Source of the DNA: Caulobacteraceae bacterium
GTDB lineage: Bacteria; Pseudomonadota; Alphaproteobacteria; Caulobacterales; Caulobacteraceae
Assembly (NCBI GenBank): GCA_031291645.1
Contig: JARLIQ010000034.1
Location: 30,552-94,551 of the forward strand
DNA: 64,000 nucleotides
Direction of reading: 5' to 3'
Made by a program: the position numbers and the translations under genes. Under the pieces are notes generated by a model. That model was not told the DNA's origin. It worked only from the letters and a program-made list of their open reading frames with translations, and did no database searches. Below, piece after piece: positions 50,208-58,861 of this stretch (the stretch's first letter is position 1; each line of letters opens with the position of its first letter).

Positions 50208-52607
50208 ATGACCGACGCCCCAGCCGCCGAAGCCGAGACCAGACCGTCCCCGCCGACGGACGCCTTCATCGTCCTGCCGGTGCGCAACACCGTGTTGTTC
50301 CCCGAGATGGTGACGCCGCTGACCATCGGCCGGCCCAGCTCCATCGCCGCGGCCCAGCAGGCCGTGCGCGAACAGCGCCAGATCGTCGTCGTTCTCCAGC
50401 GCGACCCCCAGGAGGCCGAACCCAAGGCCGGCGGCCTGCACGACGTCGGCGTGGTGGCCAATGTCCTGCGCTACATCACCGGCCCGGGCGGCGAACACCA
50501 CGTGATCTGCCAGGGCGTCCAGCGTTTCCGCATCACCGAGCTGGTCGACGGCTGGCCCTACCTGGTCGCGCGCGGCCTGCACCTGCCCGAGCCGGCCGAG
50601 ACCGGGCCAGACGTCGAGGCGCGGTTCCTGAACCTGCGTCGGCAGGTGCTGGAAATGCTGGAGCTGATCCCGCAGGCGCCGCCGGAGCTGCGCGAGACGG
50701 TTGCGGCCATCACCAGCCCGGGCACGCTGGCCGACATGGCCGCCGCCCACATCGACGCCACGCCCCAGGAAAAGCAGGACATTCTCGAGACGGTCGAGCT
50801 GATCGCCCGGCTCGACAAGACCTCCACCATGGCCGCGCACCGCCTGCAGGTGCTGCGCATCTCCCACGAGATCGGGGCCCAGACCCAGGCGTCGCTGTCC
50901 GAACGCCAGCGCCAGGCGCTGCTGCGCGAACAGCTGGCGACCATCCAGCGCGAGCTGGGCGAGGGCGAAGGCGCCAGCGCCGAAATCGCCGAACTGGCCG
51001 CCGCGATCGACAAGGCGGCCATGCCGGAGGAGGTCGAGACCCAGGCCCGCAAGGAGCTGCGCCGGCTGGAGCGCACGCCGGAGGCGGCGGCCGAGAACGG
51101 CATGATCCGCAGCTACCTCGAATGGCTGACCGAACTGCCCTGGGCGGCGCCGACGCCGGCGGCCATCGACATCGCCGAGGCGCGCCGCATCCTCGACGAG
51201 GACCACTATGGCCTCGAGAAGATCAAGACCCGGATCCTGGAATACCTGGCGGTGCGCAAGCTCGCGCCCGAGGGCAAGGCCCCGATCCTGTGCTTCGTCG
51301 GCCCGCCAGGGGTCGGCAAGACCTCGCTCGGCCAGTCGATCGCCCGGGCCATGGGCCGCAAGTTCGTCCACGTCAGCCTGGGCGGGGTGCACGACGAGGC
51401 CGAGATCCGCGGTCACCGGCGCACCTACGTCGGCGCCCTGCCGGGCAACATCGTCCAGGCGATCCGCAAGACCGGCGCGCGCGACTGCGTGATGATGCTG
51501 GACGAGATCGACAAGATGGGCTCGGGGATCCACGGCGATCCGTCGGCGGCCATGCTCGAAGTCCTGGACCCCGAGCAGAATTCGACCTTCCGCGACAACT
51601 ACCTGGCGGTCCCCTTCGACCTGTCGCGGGTGGTGTTCATCGCCACGGCCAATGCGCTGGACAACATTCCGGGCCCCTTGCGTGACCGCATGGAGATCAT
51701 CGCGCTGGCCGGCTACACCGCCGGCGAGAAGCTGCAGATCGCCCGGCGCTATCTGATGCGGCGCCAGCTGGAGGCCAACGGTCTGAAGCCGGAGCAGGCG
51801 GAAATCGACGACGCGGCCCTGACCCGCATCATCGAGGCCTATACGCGCGAGGCCGGCGTCCGCTGGCTGGAGCGTGAGATGGGCCGGGCCCTGCGCCACG
51901 CGGCGATGCGGATCGCCGAGGGCGCCGACACCCATGTGCGGATCACCGAGGCCGACGTCGAGAAGGTGCTGGGTCCGCCCCGGTTCGAGAGCGAGATGGC
52001 CATGCGCACCGCCGTTCCCGGCGTCGCCACGGGCCTGGCCTGGACGCCGGTCGGCGGCGACATCCTGTTCATCGAGGCCGCCAAGACCCAGGGCCACGGC
52101 AAGCTGATCCTGACCGGCCAGCTCGGCGAGGTTATGCGCGAGAGCGCCCAGGCCGCGCTCAGCCTGGTCAAGACCCAGGCCCCGCAACTGGGGGTGGAGG
52201 CCGACGCGTTCGAGAAGAGCGACATCCACGTGCACGTCCCGGCGGGCGCGACGCCCAAGGACGGGCCCAGCGCGGGCGTCGCCATGTTCATCGCGCTGGC
52301 CTCGCTGTTCACCGGCCGCACCGTGCGCAGCGACACGGCCATGACCGGCGAGATCAGCCTGCGCGGCCTGGTGCTACCGGTGGGCGGGATCAAGGAGAAG
52401 GTGATCGCCGCCGCCGCGGCCGGCGTCACGCGGGTGATGCTGCCGGCGCGCAACCGTCGCGACTTCGAGGAGATCCCCGAGGATGCGCGAGCCAGGCTGG
52501 AATTCATCTGGTTGGAGCGGGTCGAGGACGCCGTCGCCGCGGCCCTCGAGCCCGCCCCACCGGTCGACGAGGCGGCGATGAGCGCCGTCAGCGGGCCGGG
52601 GGACTGA
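50208..52607 (+). CDS. lon: Lon ATP-dependent protease (probably a second, stress-linked Lon)
   Basis: A 799-residue LonA protease. The N-terminal substrate-binding domain begins FIVLPVRNTVLFPEMVTPL, the AAA+ module has Walker A GPPGVGKT (365-372) and MMLDEIDKM as Walker B, and the protease domain has S688 in PKDGPSAG with K731 in GGIKEK, the standard Ser-Lys dyad. The ATG at 50208 has GGAGT upstream. It is directly behind hsp20. The principal housekeeping lon of alphaproteobacteria normally sits near clpX and hupB, so this copy is likely a paralogue; that is inference. Confidence 0.93.
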   Translation: MTDAPAAEAETRPSPPTDAFIVLPVRNTVLFPEMVTPLTIGRPSSIAAAQQAVREQRQIVVVLQRDPQEAEPKAGGLHDVGVVANVLRYITGPGGEHHVICQGVQRFRITELVDGWPYLVARGLHLPEPAETGPDVEARFLNLRRQVLEMLELIPQAPPELRETVAAITSPGTLADMAAAHIDATPQEKQDILETVELIARLDKTSTMAAHRLQVLRISHEIGAQTQASLSERQRQALLREQLATIQRELGEGEGASAEIAELAAAIDKAAMPEEVETQARKELRRLERTPEAAAENGMIRSYLEWLTELPWAAPTPAAIDIAEARRILDEDHYGLEKIKTRILEYLAVRKLAPEGKAPILCFVGPPGVGKTSLGQSIARAMGRKFVHVSLGGVHDEAEIRGHRRTYVGALPGNIVQAIRKTGARDCVMMLDEIDKMGSGIHGDPSAAMLEVLDPEQNSTFRDNYLAVPFDLSRVVFIATANALDNIPGPLRDRMEIIALAGYTAGEKLQIARRYLMRRQLEANGLKPEQAEIDDAALTRIIEAYTREAGVRWLEREMGRALRHAAMRIAEGADTHVRITEADVEKVLGPPRFESEMAMRTAVPGVATGLAWTPVGGDILFIEAAKTQGHGKLILTGQLGEVMRESAQAALSLVKTQAPQLGVEADAFEKSDIHVHVPAGATPKDGPSAGVAMFIALASLFTGRTVRSDTAMTGEISLRGLVLPVGGIKEKVIAAAAAGVTRVMLPARNRRDFEEIPEDARARLEFIWLERVEDAVAAALEPAPPVDEAAMSAVSGPGD

Positions 52608-52641
52608 ACATCCAACCCAGGCCGGCGGATCGGCGGCGCGC

Positions 52642-52655
52642 TTGACCCCGATCAA
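52642..52655. promoter_or_regulatory. FNR/FixK-type box TTGACCCCGATCAA
   Basis: A perfect TTGA-N6-TCAA core in the 120-bp gap after lon, centred about 79 bp before the HPF gene. CTATCC at 52678-52683 is at the distance expected for the -10 element of a class II Fnr-type promoter (box at -41.5). Confidence 0.6.
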
Positions 52656-52727
52656 GGCGGCGGGACGGGCGTCGCGCCTATCCATGGATGTACAGCGCAA
52701 GCCGTCGCGCAGGCGGGAGGATCGCCG

Positions 52728-53306
52728 ATGCAAGTTCCACTTCAGCTGGCCTTCGAAGGCGGTCTTGAGCCCAGCGCCGCCCTGCACGCGCGGATCGAGC
52801 GGGAAGCGGCGAAGCTGGAGCAGTTCAGCAACCGCATCACCGCCTGCCGCGTCGTCCTGATCGGGCGCAGCCACAATCGCCGCAAGGGCGACCTGTATCA
52901 GGTCCGGCTCCACATCAGCCTGCCGGGACGGGCCGACGTGGTGGTCGACCGCAACCCGCCGGCCGACCACGCCCACGAGGATCCCTATGTCGCCCTTCGC
53001 GACGCCTTCAACGCGGCGCGCCGCCAGTTGCAGGACCACGAGCGGCGCTTCGAGGGCAAGGTCAAGGCGCACGAGGCGCCGCCGCATGGCCGGATCGCCC
53101 GGCTGGTCCCCGAGCAGGACTACGGGATCATCGAGGCCGCCGACGGCCAGGAGATCTATTTCCACCGCAACGCCGTGGTCACCGGCGACTTCGACGCGCT
53201 GAAGCCGGGCGACGAGGTGCGCTTCGCCGAGTCCGAAGGCGACAAGGGTCCGCAAGCCTCCACTGTCCACAAGGTGGGAAAGTCCCACATCGTCACGCCG
53301 ATCTGA
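52728..53306 (+). CDS. HPF/RaiA ribosome-hibernation domain fused to a cold-shock domain
   Basis: A 192-residue protein. Residues 1-110 resemble the S30AE (HPF/RaiA) fold: VPLQLAFEGGLEPSAALHARIEREAAKLEQF, a basic strand (RVVLIGRSHNRRKGDLYQVRLHIS) and DPYVALRDAFNAARRQLQ. From about 120 a cold-shock OB fold follows (GRIARLVPEQDYGIIEAADGQEIYFHRNAV), with the aromatic RNP2-like FHR motif. HPF domains bind the 30S decoding region during dormancy; the added OB fold may hold RNA. GGGAGG precedes the ATG. It has its own FNR-type box and follows hsp20-lon. Confidence 0.85.
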   Translation: MQVPLQLAFEGGLEPSAALHARIEREAAKLEQFSNRITACRVVLIGRSHNRRKGDLYQVRLHISLPGRADVVVDRNPPADHAHEDPYVALRDAFNAARRQLQDHERRFEGKVKAHEAPPHGRIARLVPEQDYGIIEAADGQEIYFHRNAVVTGDFDALKPGDEVRFAESEGDKGPQASTVHKVGKSHIVTPI

Positions 53307-53466
53307 GGCGCGGCGTTCCTCCGCCCGCGGACAGCTCGGCCACGATGCGCTCGTGCGTTCCTCGCTTCAGCGGATTGAACGCCATGGCTAGCGCGCAGAT
53401 CGAGACGCCCAGCAGCGGCAAACCCACCATGATCGCCTTCATGCCGCTGAGCGCCTCGGGTTTGGT
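53293..53466 (-). pseudogene. C-terminal remnant of an MFS/GPH-type sugar transporter
   Basis: Immediately after the AraC-gene stop, and in the same frame, 57 codons read like the end of a GPH or MFS sugar symporter: a helix (AIMVGLPLLGVSICALAMAF), then NPLKRGTHERIVAEL, the usual last-helix boundary and tail, ending in TGA. The 5' part of the gene is missing and the stop of the regulator lies where the junction should be. Codon use is host-like. I read it as a deletion remnant of a transporter gene that once followed araC. The last bases overlap the convergent HPF gene. Confidence 0.55.
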
Positions 53467-54513
53467 CTAGGCCCGCGCCGCGACCGGGTCGGCCGGCGCT
53501 ATGCCGACGCGGTGCTGCTGGCGCAGGACGATCGGCGATGCGCCGTACCTGGCCTTGAAGGCGGTCGAGAAATTGCACTGGTGGCGGAAGCCGACGGCGG
53601 CGGCGATGTCCGAGATCGGCAGGTCGCTGGTGGTCACCAGCCGGTGGCCGAGCTCGATCTTGCACTGCTGGACGTATTCCGAGACGCTGACCCGGAACAG
53701 GCTCTTGAAGCCGTAGTAGAGCTTGTTGCGATTGATGCCCACGCGCTGGCAGAGGTTGGCGACGGTCGGCGGGCTGGCCAGGGTGTCGTCGAGGATCTGG
53801 CGCGCGGTGTGCAGCGCCTGGATGTCCCGGTCCGACAGCCGGACCTGCAGGGACTCGATGCTGTAGTCGTTCAGGAGCTGATCCAGCGCCAGGATCAGGA
53901 GCTCGTCCGCCTTGCGGGCCACATAGGCGCGGGCGAGGCCCCCGCGCGGGCGCAGGCCCCCGATCATGTTCGCCGTCAGGCTCTTGAGCGCGCCGACCAG
54001 CGGGAACGGGCGGTAGATGACGTCGTCCTCGCTGGGCGCCTCGCCAGTCAGCCTGAACGGTAGGTCGTCCAGGCCGATCCCCGCCAGGCGGGCGAGCCGG
54101 TCGGCCTTGCAGCAGACCGTCACCCACTGCAGGCGCGCGCCGGCCGGGACGGCCTCGACGATCAGCTGGCCCTGCGGCACGCGGATCACGCGCCAGGACG
54201 GGGTCCACTCCTGGACGTTGAACGAGGGCCCGAACGCCATGTCGATGTTGAGGTTGAGGCTGAAGTTCAGCCGGATCCAGTCGCCGTCGTAGACCTCGAA
54301 CGTGCGCGCCTCGCGGAAGGCGCAGTCGAAGATCAGGACCCGCATCGCCTCGTCGCAGAAGTACTCGATCTCGCCGGCGCCGTCGTCGGCGTGCAGGCGG
54401 ATGCGGCTGAGCGTGGCGCCGCCGCCCTCGTCGACGCTGGTCGCCGCCAGCTCGCTGAGGCCGGTCGTCTCGATCAGGTGGTCGATGTCCCCCCACCGGA
54501 ACCTGTTGGCCAT
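53467..54513 (-). CDS. AraC-family transcriptional regulator
   Basis: A 348-residue regulator. The C-terminal pair of helix-turn-helix motifs is intact (VANLCQRVGINRNKLYYGFKSLF and PISDIAAAVGFRHQCNFSTAFKARYG, about residues 250-330), and the N-terminal 240 residues are an effector or dimerisation domain I do not recognise. I chose the ATG at 54513 with GGAGG upstream. It is divergent from the TonB-dependent receptor across 158 bp and probably controls it. Codon use is strongly host-like, unlike the genes to the right of 55.26 kb. Confidence 0.88.
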   Translation of the reverse strand: MANRFRWGDIDHLIETTGLSELAATSVDEGGGATLSRIRLHADDGAGEIEYFCDEAMRVLIFDCAFREARTFEVYDGDWIRLNFSLNLNIDMAFGPSFNVQEWTPSWRVIRVPQGQLIVEAVPAGARLQWVTVCCKADRLARLAGIGLDDLPFRLTGEAPSEDDVIYRPFPLVGALKSLTANMIGGLRPRGGLARAYVARKADELLILALDQLLNDYSIESLQVRLSDRDIQALHTARQILDDTLASPPTVANLCQRVGINRNKLYYGFKSLFRVSVSEYVQQCKIELGHRLVTTSDLPISDIAAAVGFRHQCNFSTAFKARYGASPIVLRQQHRVGIAPADPVAARA

Positions 54514-54571
54514 GCGATCGCCTCCGTGCGCTGACCACACGATAGCGCCATCGTCGCCGCAATCGGCGCCA

Positions 54572-54617
54572 CCAAAGGAAATGCCCAGCCAAAAAGGCGA
54601 AATGTGACGACCAAAAG
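54572..54617. promoter_or_regulatory. Three CCAAA repeats in the AraC/receptor intergenic region
   Basis: CCAAA occurs at 54572, 54589 and 54611, the first two followed by GAAATG after two and five bases. The 17- and 22-base spacings are near two helical turns, as AraC-family direct-repeat half-sites often are. The surrounding 60 bp are the most A-rich part of the gap. This is a candidate operator only. Confidence 0.35.
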
Positions 54618-54671
54618 ACTATGGCCGGTCCCCCGTGCACATTGGTGATTCTAAAGCCGGGGGAGCCTTCC

Positions 54672-57059
54672 ATGCGTCGATCGCCGACGATTTCGTCTTG
54701 CCGCCTCAAGTCGGCGCTGCTGCTGGGCGCGGGCCTGGCCGTCTGGATGGCCCTGCCGCAGGCCGCGTCGGCCGCGACGGCGCCGGCCCAGGCCGCGCCA
54801 GGCGCCGGAACCGCCCAGGTCGAGGAGATCGTGGTCACCGCGCGCAAGGTCTCCGAGCGCCTGCAGGACGTTCCCGCCTCGGTCAGCGCGGTGACCGCCA
54901 AACAGCTCGCGGCGTCGGGCATCACCGACATCCAGGGCGTGGCCCGGTCGGTCCCGAACGTCTCGTTCAGCGGCGGCATCGCCGGCGCCATCCAGGGCCA
55001 GGTCGGCATCCGGGGCATCTCGACCCTGGTGCGCAACATCGGGGTGGAGTCGGGCGTCGGCTTCTACGTCGACGGCGTCTATCTGGGCCGCCCCGACAAC
55101 TACAACCAGGAACTGATCGACATCGATCGGGTCGAGGTGCTGCGCGGCCCGCAAGGCACGCTGTTCGGCAAGAACACCTCGGCCGGCGTCATCACGATCG
55201 CGACCAAAAAGCCGGTGATGGGCGTGTGGGAGGAAGACGGCCACCTGTCCTACGGCAGCGGCAACGAAACCATCTTCCAGGCCAATGCAAACATCCCGAT
55301 CAACGAGAAAATCGCGGCGCGGGTCTCAGGTTATATCCAGCATCGTGACGGTATCGTCTACGACCCCGCGCTCAACACGCATTTCGACGGGACCAACGAT
55401 ATGGGCTTCCGCGGCAAGCTGCTGTGGCAGCCGACCGACGATTTGGACATCTATTTCATCGGCTCCTACCAGCATACGCGCGACACCATGAATGTCGCGA
55501 CTATCCGTTCCGCCGGGCCGGGCGGGCCGAACGTCAAAGGCTACTACGTGCCGTCCGGTCTGCCGCTTTTGTCGCCGGTACAGCAATACGCGCCCTATGG
55601 GATCAACTTCAGCAACGGCAATGAGGAGACCGCGGACCTGGCGCCGAGCGGGAACCGGTATCGGGTTCATGGCGGCTCGGTCGAGGCGACCTACCGGCTG
55701 GGCGACTATACGCTGACTTCGACTACCGGCTATCGGGTATTCGTCGGCAACCAGAACTACAGTTCCGACCTGATTCCGGCGAATGATCTCGACCAGAACT
55801 ATCAGACCGAGCACGCCAACCAGCTGAGCCAGGAACTGCGCCTGGCGTCGCCGAAGGACCAGTTCGTCGATTATGTACTTGGCCTCTATTATTTTCACTC
55901 TGACATCAACGCGACGCAGATTCAGGCCGGTACGTTTGGCCTGCCCAACCTGCGCCTGTTCGGTCTTCCTTACGGGCCGATCTATTCCCAGATCGGCGGC
56001 CAGGCGCTTTACCACGATGACGACGAAAGCTACGCCGCATTCGGCCAGGCGACCGCCCATTTGACCGATCAGTTCCGCTTCATTCTGGGCGTCCGTTATA
56101 CACATGACGAGGTCAATTCCACCTTCGCCACGGCGCACTATGCCGGCATCGACCCATTTCCTGGAGGCGGGCTGCTGCCGTCCGGCGAGAACGAAATCTC
56201 GCACAGCAACACATCGGTCCATACCGGCCTGCAATACGATTTTACCGACAGGGTCATGGCCTATGCGACCTTCTCGACCGGTTATAAGGGGCCGACTGTG
56301 TCGAACATTGCGGGCGAGGCCCGGCCGATCCAGCCGGAGACCTCGCGGGATTATGAGATCGGACTGAAATCGGAGTGGCTCGATCACCGCTTGGTGCTGA
56401 ACCTGGCCGGCTTCTATGAGAAATATCACAACTTCCAGGCTCAGATTTTCGATACGTCGGTTACCCCATCCGTGTTCACGCTGGGAAATGCCGGCCGCCT
56501 GGAGTCAAAGGGGTTGGAGGGCGAGTTCACGGGCCGGATCGATCAGAATCTGACCGTATCGGGCGGTGTGACTTATGCGCTGAGTACCTACACGGACTTC
56601 ACCAGCCAATGTTATGTCGGCCAGCCGGTTTCACTCGTACCGGGACAGGGCTGCTACAAGGACCCGGCGACCGGGGCCTATGCCGCCAACCTTAAAGGAT
56701 ATCCGCTGTCGCAGGCGCCGCGCTGGAGCTACACTTTGAACGCGACCTGGCGTCATCCGGTGATGGACGGTTATTCGATCGATGCTAACGCCAACTGGGT
56801 GTGGAAGAGCCAAGTTTATACGGTCGTGCCCGATCCCAACACGATCATCAGCTCCTACGGGTTGCTGGGCGTGAATGTGGGCTTGAGCCCCGACGATGGA
56901 CCGTGGCGAGCCGCCGTCTTTGCCCGCAACCTGCTCGACCAGCGTTTCTACAACTCGGTCTTCCAGAACTTCTTCGATCCGGCCGGCTATGCCCAAGGCC
57001 CGGCGGTCGAGGCCCGCCGCACGATCGGCTTTACCGTCGACTTCAAGCTGGGCGACTGA
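54672..57059 (+). CDS. TonB-dependent receptor with a mid-gene change of codon usage
   Basis: A 795-residue outer-membrane receptor: signal peptide (LLLGAGLAVWMALPQAASA), TonB-box region (QVEEIVVTARKVSERLQDVPASVSAVTA), plug domain ending near VEVLRGPQGTLFGKNTSAGVITIATKK, then a barrel that ends TVDFKLGD. The ATG at 54672 follows GGGGGAG. Up to about 55,263 only around 7 percent of codons end in A or T in the stretch I counted; just after it this rises to about 22 percent. The break falls at the start of the barrel, so the gene looks like a recombinant between a resident plug and a foreign barrel. The substrate is probably a sugar derivative, given the neighbours. Confidence 0.9.
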   Translation: MRRSPTISSCRLKSALLLGAGLAVWMALPQAASAATAPAQAAPGAGTAQVEEIVVTARKVSERLQDVPASVSAVTAKQLAASGITDIQGVARSVPNVSFSGGIAGAIQGQVGIRGISTLVRNIGVESGVGFYVDGVYLGRPDNYNQELIDIDRVEVLRGPQGTLFGKNTSAGVITIATKKPVMGVWEEDGHLSYGSGNETIFQANANIPINEKIAARVSGYIQHRDGIVYDPALNTHFDGTNDMGFRGKLLWQPTDDLDIYFIGSYQHTRDTMNVATIRSAGPGGPNVKGYYVPSGLPLLSPVQQYAPYGINFSNGNEETADLAPSGNRYRVHGGSVEATYRLGDYTLTSTTGYRVFVGNQNYSSDLIPANDLDQNYQTEHANQLSQELRLASPKDQFVDYVLGLYYFHSDINATQIQAGTFGLPNLRLFGLPYGPIYSQIGGQALYHDDDESYAAFGQATAHLTDQFRFILGVRYTHDEVNSTFATAHYAGIDPFPGGGLLPSGENEISHSNTSVHTGLQYDFTDRVMAYATFSTGYKGPTVSNIAGEARPIQPETSRDYEIGLKSEWLDHRLVLNLAGFYEKYHNFQAQIFDTSVTPSVFTLGNAGRLESKGLEGEFTGRIDQNLTVSGGVTYALSTYTDFTSQCYVGQPVSLVPGQGCYKDPATGAYAANLKGYPLSQAPRWSYTLNATWRHPVMDGYSIDANANWVWKSQVYTVVPDPNTIISSYGLLGVNVGLSPDDGPWRAAVFARNLLDQRFYNSVFQNFFDPAGYAQGPAVEARRTIGFTVDFKLGD

Positions 57060-57065
57060 GAGAAA

Positions 57066-57112
57066 AGGTCGACAGACGGATTTTCGCCACCTGCTTCGCC
57101 GCCGTGATCTAA
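57066..57112 (+). pseudogene. Short 5' remnant of an MFS gene paralogous to the one at 59800
   Basis: One frame just after the receptor stop reads VDRRIFATCFAAVI and then stops. The intact MFS gene at 59800 has GDRRLFATCFAAIV at its N-terminus, and the DNA matches at roughly three quarters of positions over the same stretch. Similarity ends abruptly at both sides. I take it as the scar of a deleted transporter gene, or a recombination footprint, between receptor and esterase. Confidence 0.55.
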
Positions 57113-57192
57113 ATGTCTAGCCCAAGCGCACAATGCAGAGGGTTGGGATCGCTGCCCGCTAGCTGCCGTCGCAATTGTACGAGGAGGGAAAT

Positions 57193-58815
57193 ATGAAACG
57201 AAGCACCGCGGCGGCTTTGATTGCCGGCCTGGCGACGATCTGTCTGCTCGGCGGCCATGCTGCCTTGGCCGCTGCGTCCCCCGATGTGGTCGGCACGGAC
57301 TCGGGCAAGGTTCAGGGGACCGCCGCCGGCGACGTCCTCTCCTTTAAGGGCATCCCCTTCGCGGCGCCTCCGGTCGGCGATTTGCGCTGGCGGCCGCCGG
57401 CTGCGGCAACGCATTGGGACAGCATCCGCCAAGCCACGGCCTATGGTCACGACTGCATGCAGAAGCCCATGCCGGGCGACTTGGCGCCAATCGGCGTCGA
57501 ACCCGGCGAGGATTGTCTTTTCCTCAATGTCTGGCGTCCGGCCGCCGCTGCCACGGCCAAGCTTCCGGTCATGGTGTGGATCCATGGCGGCGGCTTCGTC
57601 AATGGCGGCTCTTCGCCTGCCGTCTATGACGGCAGCCAATTCGCGCGGCAGGGAATCGTCCTCGTCAGTTTCAATTATCGGCTCGGCCGCTTCGGCTTCT
57701 TCGCCCATCCGGCGCTTTCGCAAAAAAATCCCTCCGGACCTCTCGCCAATTACGGTCTGATGGATCAGATCGCGGCGCTTCAATGGGTCAAGCGCAACAT
57801 TTCAGCCTTTGGCGGCGATACGCGCAACGTCACGGTCTTCGGCGAATCCGCCGGCGGCATATCGGTCCACGTGCTGGCGACCGCGCCCGCGGCGAAGGGT
57901 CTGTTCCAGAAGGCGATCGTCGAATCGGGCGGTGGGCGCGGCCTGGTCACTGGGCGACGGCATCTGCGGACTCAGGAGGCCGGCGAGCAGCCTTCCGCCG
58001 AGGCTGTTGGGCTCGCATTCGCCAAAAGCGTGGGTATCGAGGGCGAAGACGCCGCGGCCCTCGCCGCTTTGCGGCAACTTCCCGCCGAAAAGATCGTGAG
58101 CGGGCTCAATCTGGCCACCATGTTCGGCTCGGCGACCTTCGCAGGGCCGGTCATCGACGGCCAGATCGTGGTCGACGAGCCGGAAGCCCTCTATCGGGCC
58201 GGCAAGGCGGCCCATATCAAGCTCATGATCGGCGCCAACAACTTCGATATCGGGTTTTTCAAAGGGCACACTGTGGACGAACTCGTCGCGCCGTTCGGCG
58301 CGGCCGCCACGCAACAAGTCCTCAAGACATACGATCCCGACAATACGGGCAAGGTGAGCGCGATCGGTATGCGCATGGGTACCGACCAGACGATGATCGA
58401 GCCGGCGCGCTTTGTGGCGAAGACTTTATCCAGCCAGGGGCGTAGCGTTTACGAGTATCGTTTTTCCTATGTCGCCGACACCATGCGCCAGAAATATCCG
58501 GGCGCCATGCATGCGACCGAAATCCCGTTTGTCTTCGATACGCTGCATGCGCGCGACGGCGATAAAGTGACGCCGCAGGACGAAAAAGTCGCGCAATTGG
58601 CGAATGGCTATTGGGTGGCGTTCGCCAAGAGCGGCAATCCCAATGGGCAGGGGCGGCCCAAATGGCCGGCATATAACGCCTCTCACGATGAACTGCTCGA
58701 GTTCACGGTGGGCGGTGACGCAGTCGCCGAACCCGATCCGTGGAAGGCAAGACTCGATCTCACGGAAACGCGGTCCGACCAGAGTGCGAGTGTGAAGCCG
58801 GCGGGCGGTAAGTAA
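57193..58815 (+). CDS. Secreted type-B carboxylesterase
   Basis: A 540-residue esterase with a signal peptide (AALIAGLATICLLGGHAALAA). The hallmark blocks are FKGIPFAAPPVGDLRW, EDCLFLNVW, the oxyanion loop HGGGFVNGG, nucleophile S219 in FGESAGG and the histidine H440 in GAMHATEIPFVF. The acid position reads NNFDIGF instead of the more common N-x-D-E-G, so an aspartate may serve. It should hydrolyse acyl or aryl esters in the periplasm. GAGGAGGG precedes the ATG at 57193. Codon use is less GC-biased than the host average. The context suggests removal of acyl groups from an imported glycoside. Confidence 0.9.
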   Translation: MKRSTAAALIAGLATICLLGGHAALAAASPDVVGTDSGKVQGTAAGDVLSFKGIPFAAPPVGDLRWRPPAAATHWDSIRQATAYGHDCMQKPMPGDLAPIGVEPGEDCLFLNVWRPAAAATAKLPVMVWIHGGGFVNGGSSPAVYDGSQFARQGIVLVSFNYRLGRFGFFAHPALSQKNPSGPLANYGLMDQIAALQWVKRNISAFGGDTRNVTVFGESAGGISVHVLATAPAAKGLFQKAIVESGGGRGLVTGRRHLRTQEAGEQPSAEAVGLAFAKSVGIEGEDAAALAALRQLPAEKIVSGLNLATMFGSATFAGPVIDGQIVVDEPEALYRAGKAAHIKLMIGANNFDIGFFKGHTVDELVAPFGAAATQQVLKTYDPDNTGKVSAIGMRMGTDQTMIEPARFVAKTLSSQGRSVYEYRFSYVADTMRQKYPGAMHATEIPFVFDTLHARDGDKVTPQDEKVAQLANGYWVAFAKSGNPNGQGRPKWPAYNASHDELLEFTVGGDAVAEPDPWKARLDLTETRSDQSASVKPAGGK

Positions 58816-58861
58816 GCGGCGCAGCCCGTCAACGATCGACTATTCACGGATGGAGGATTCG

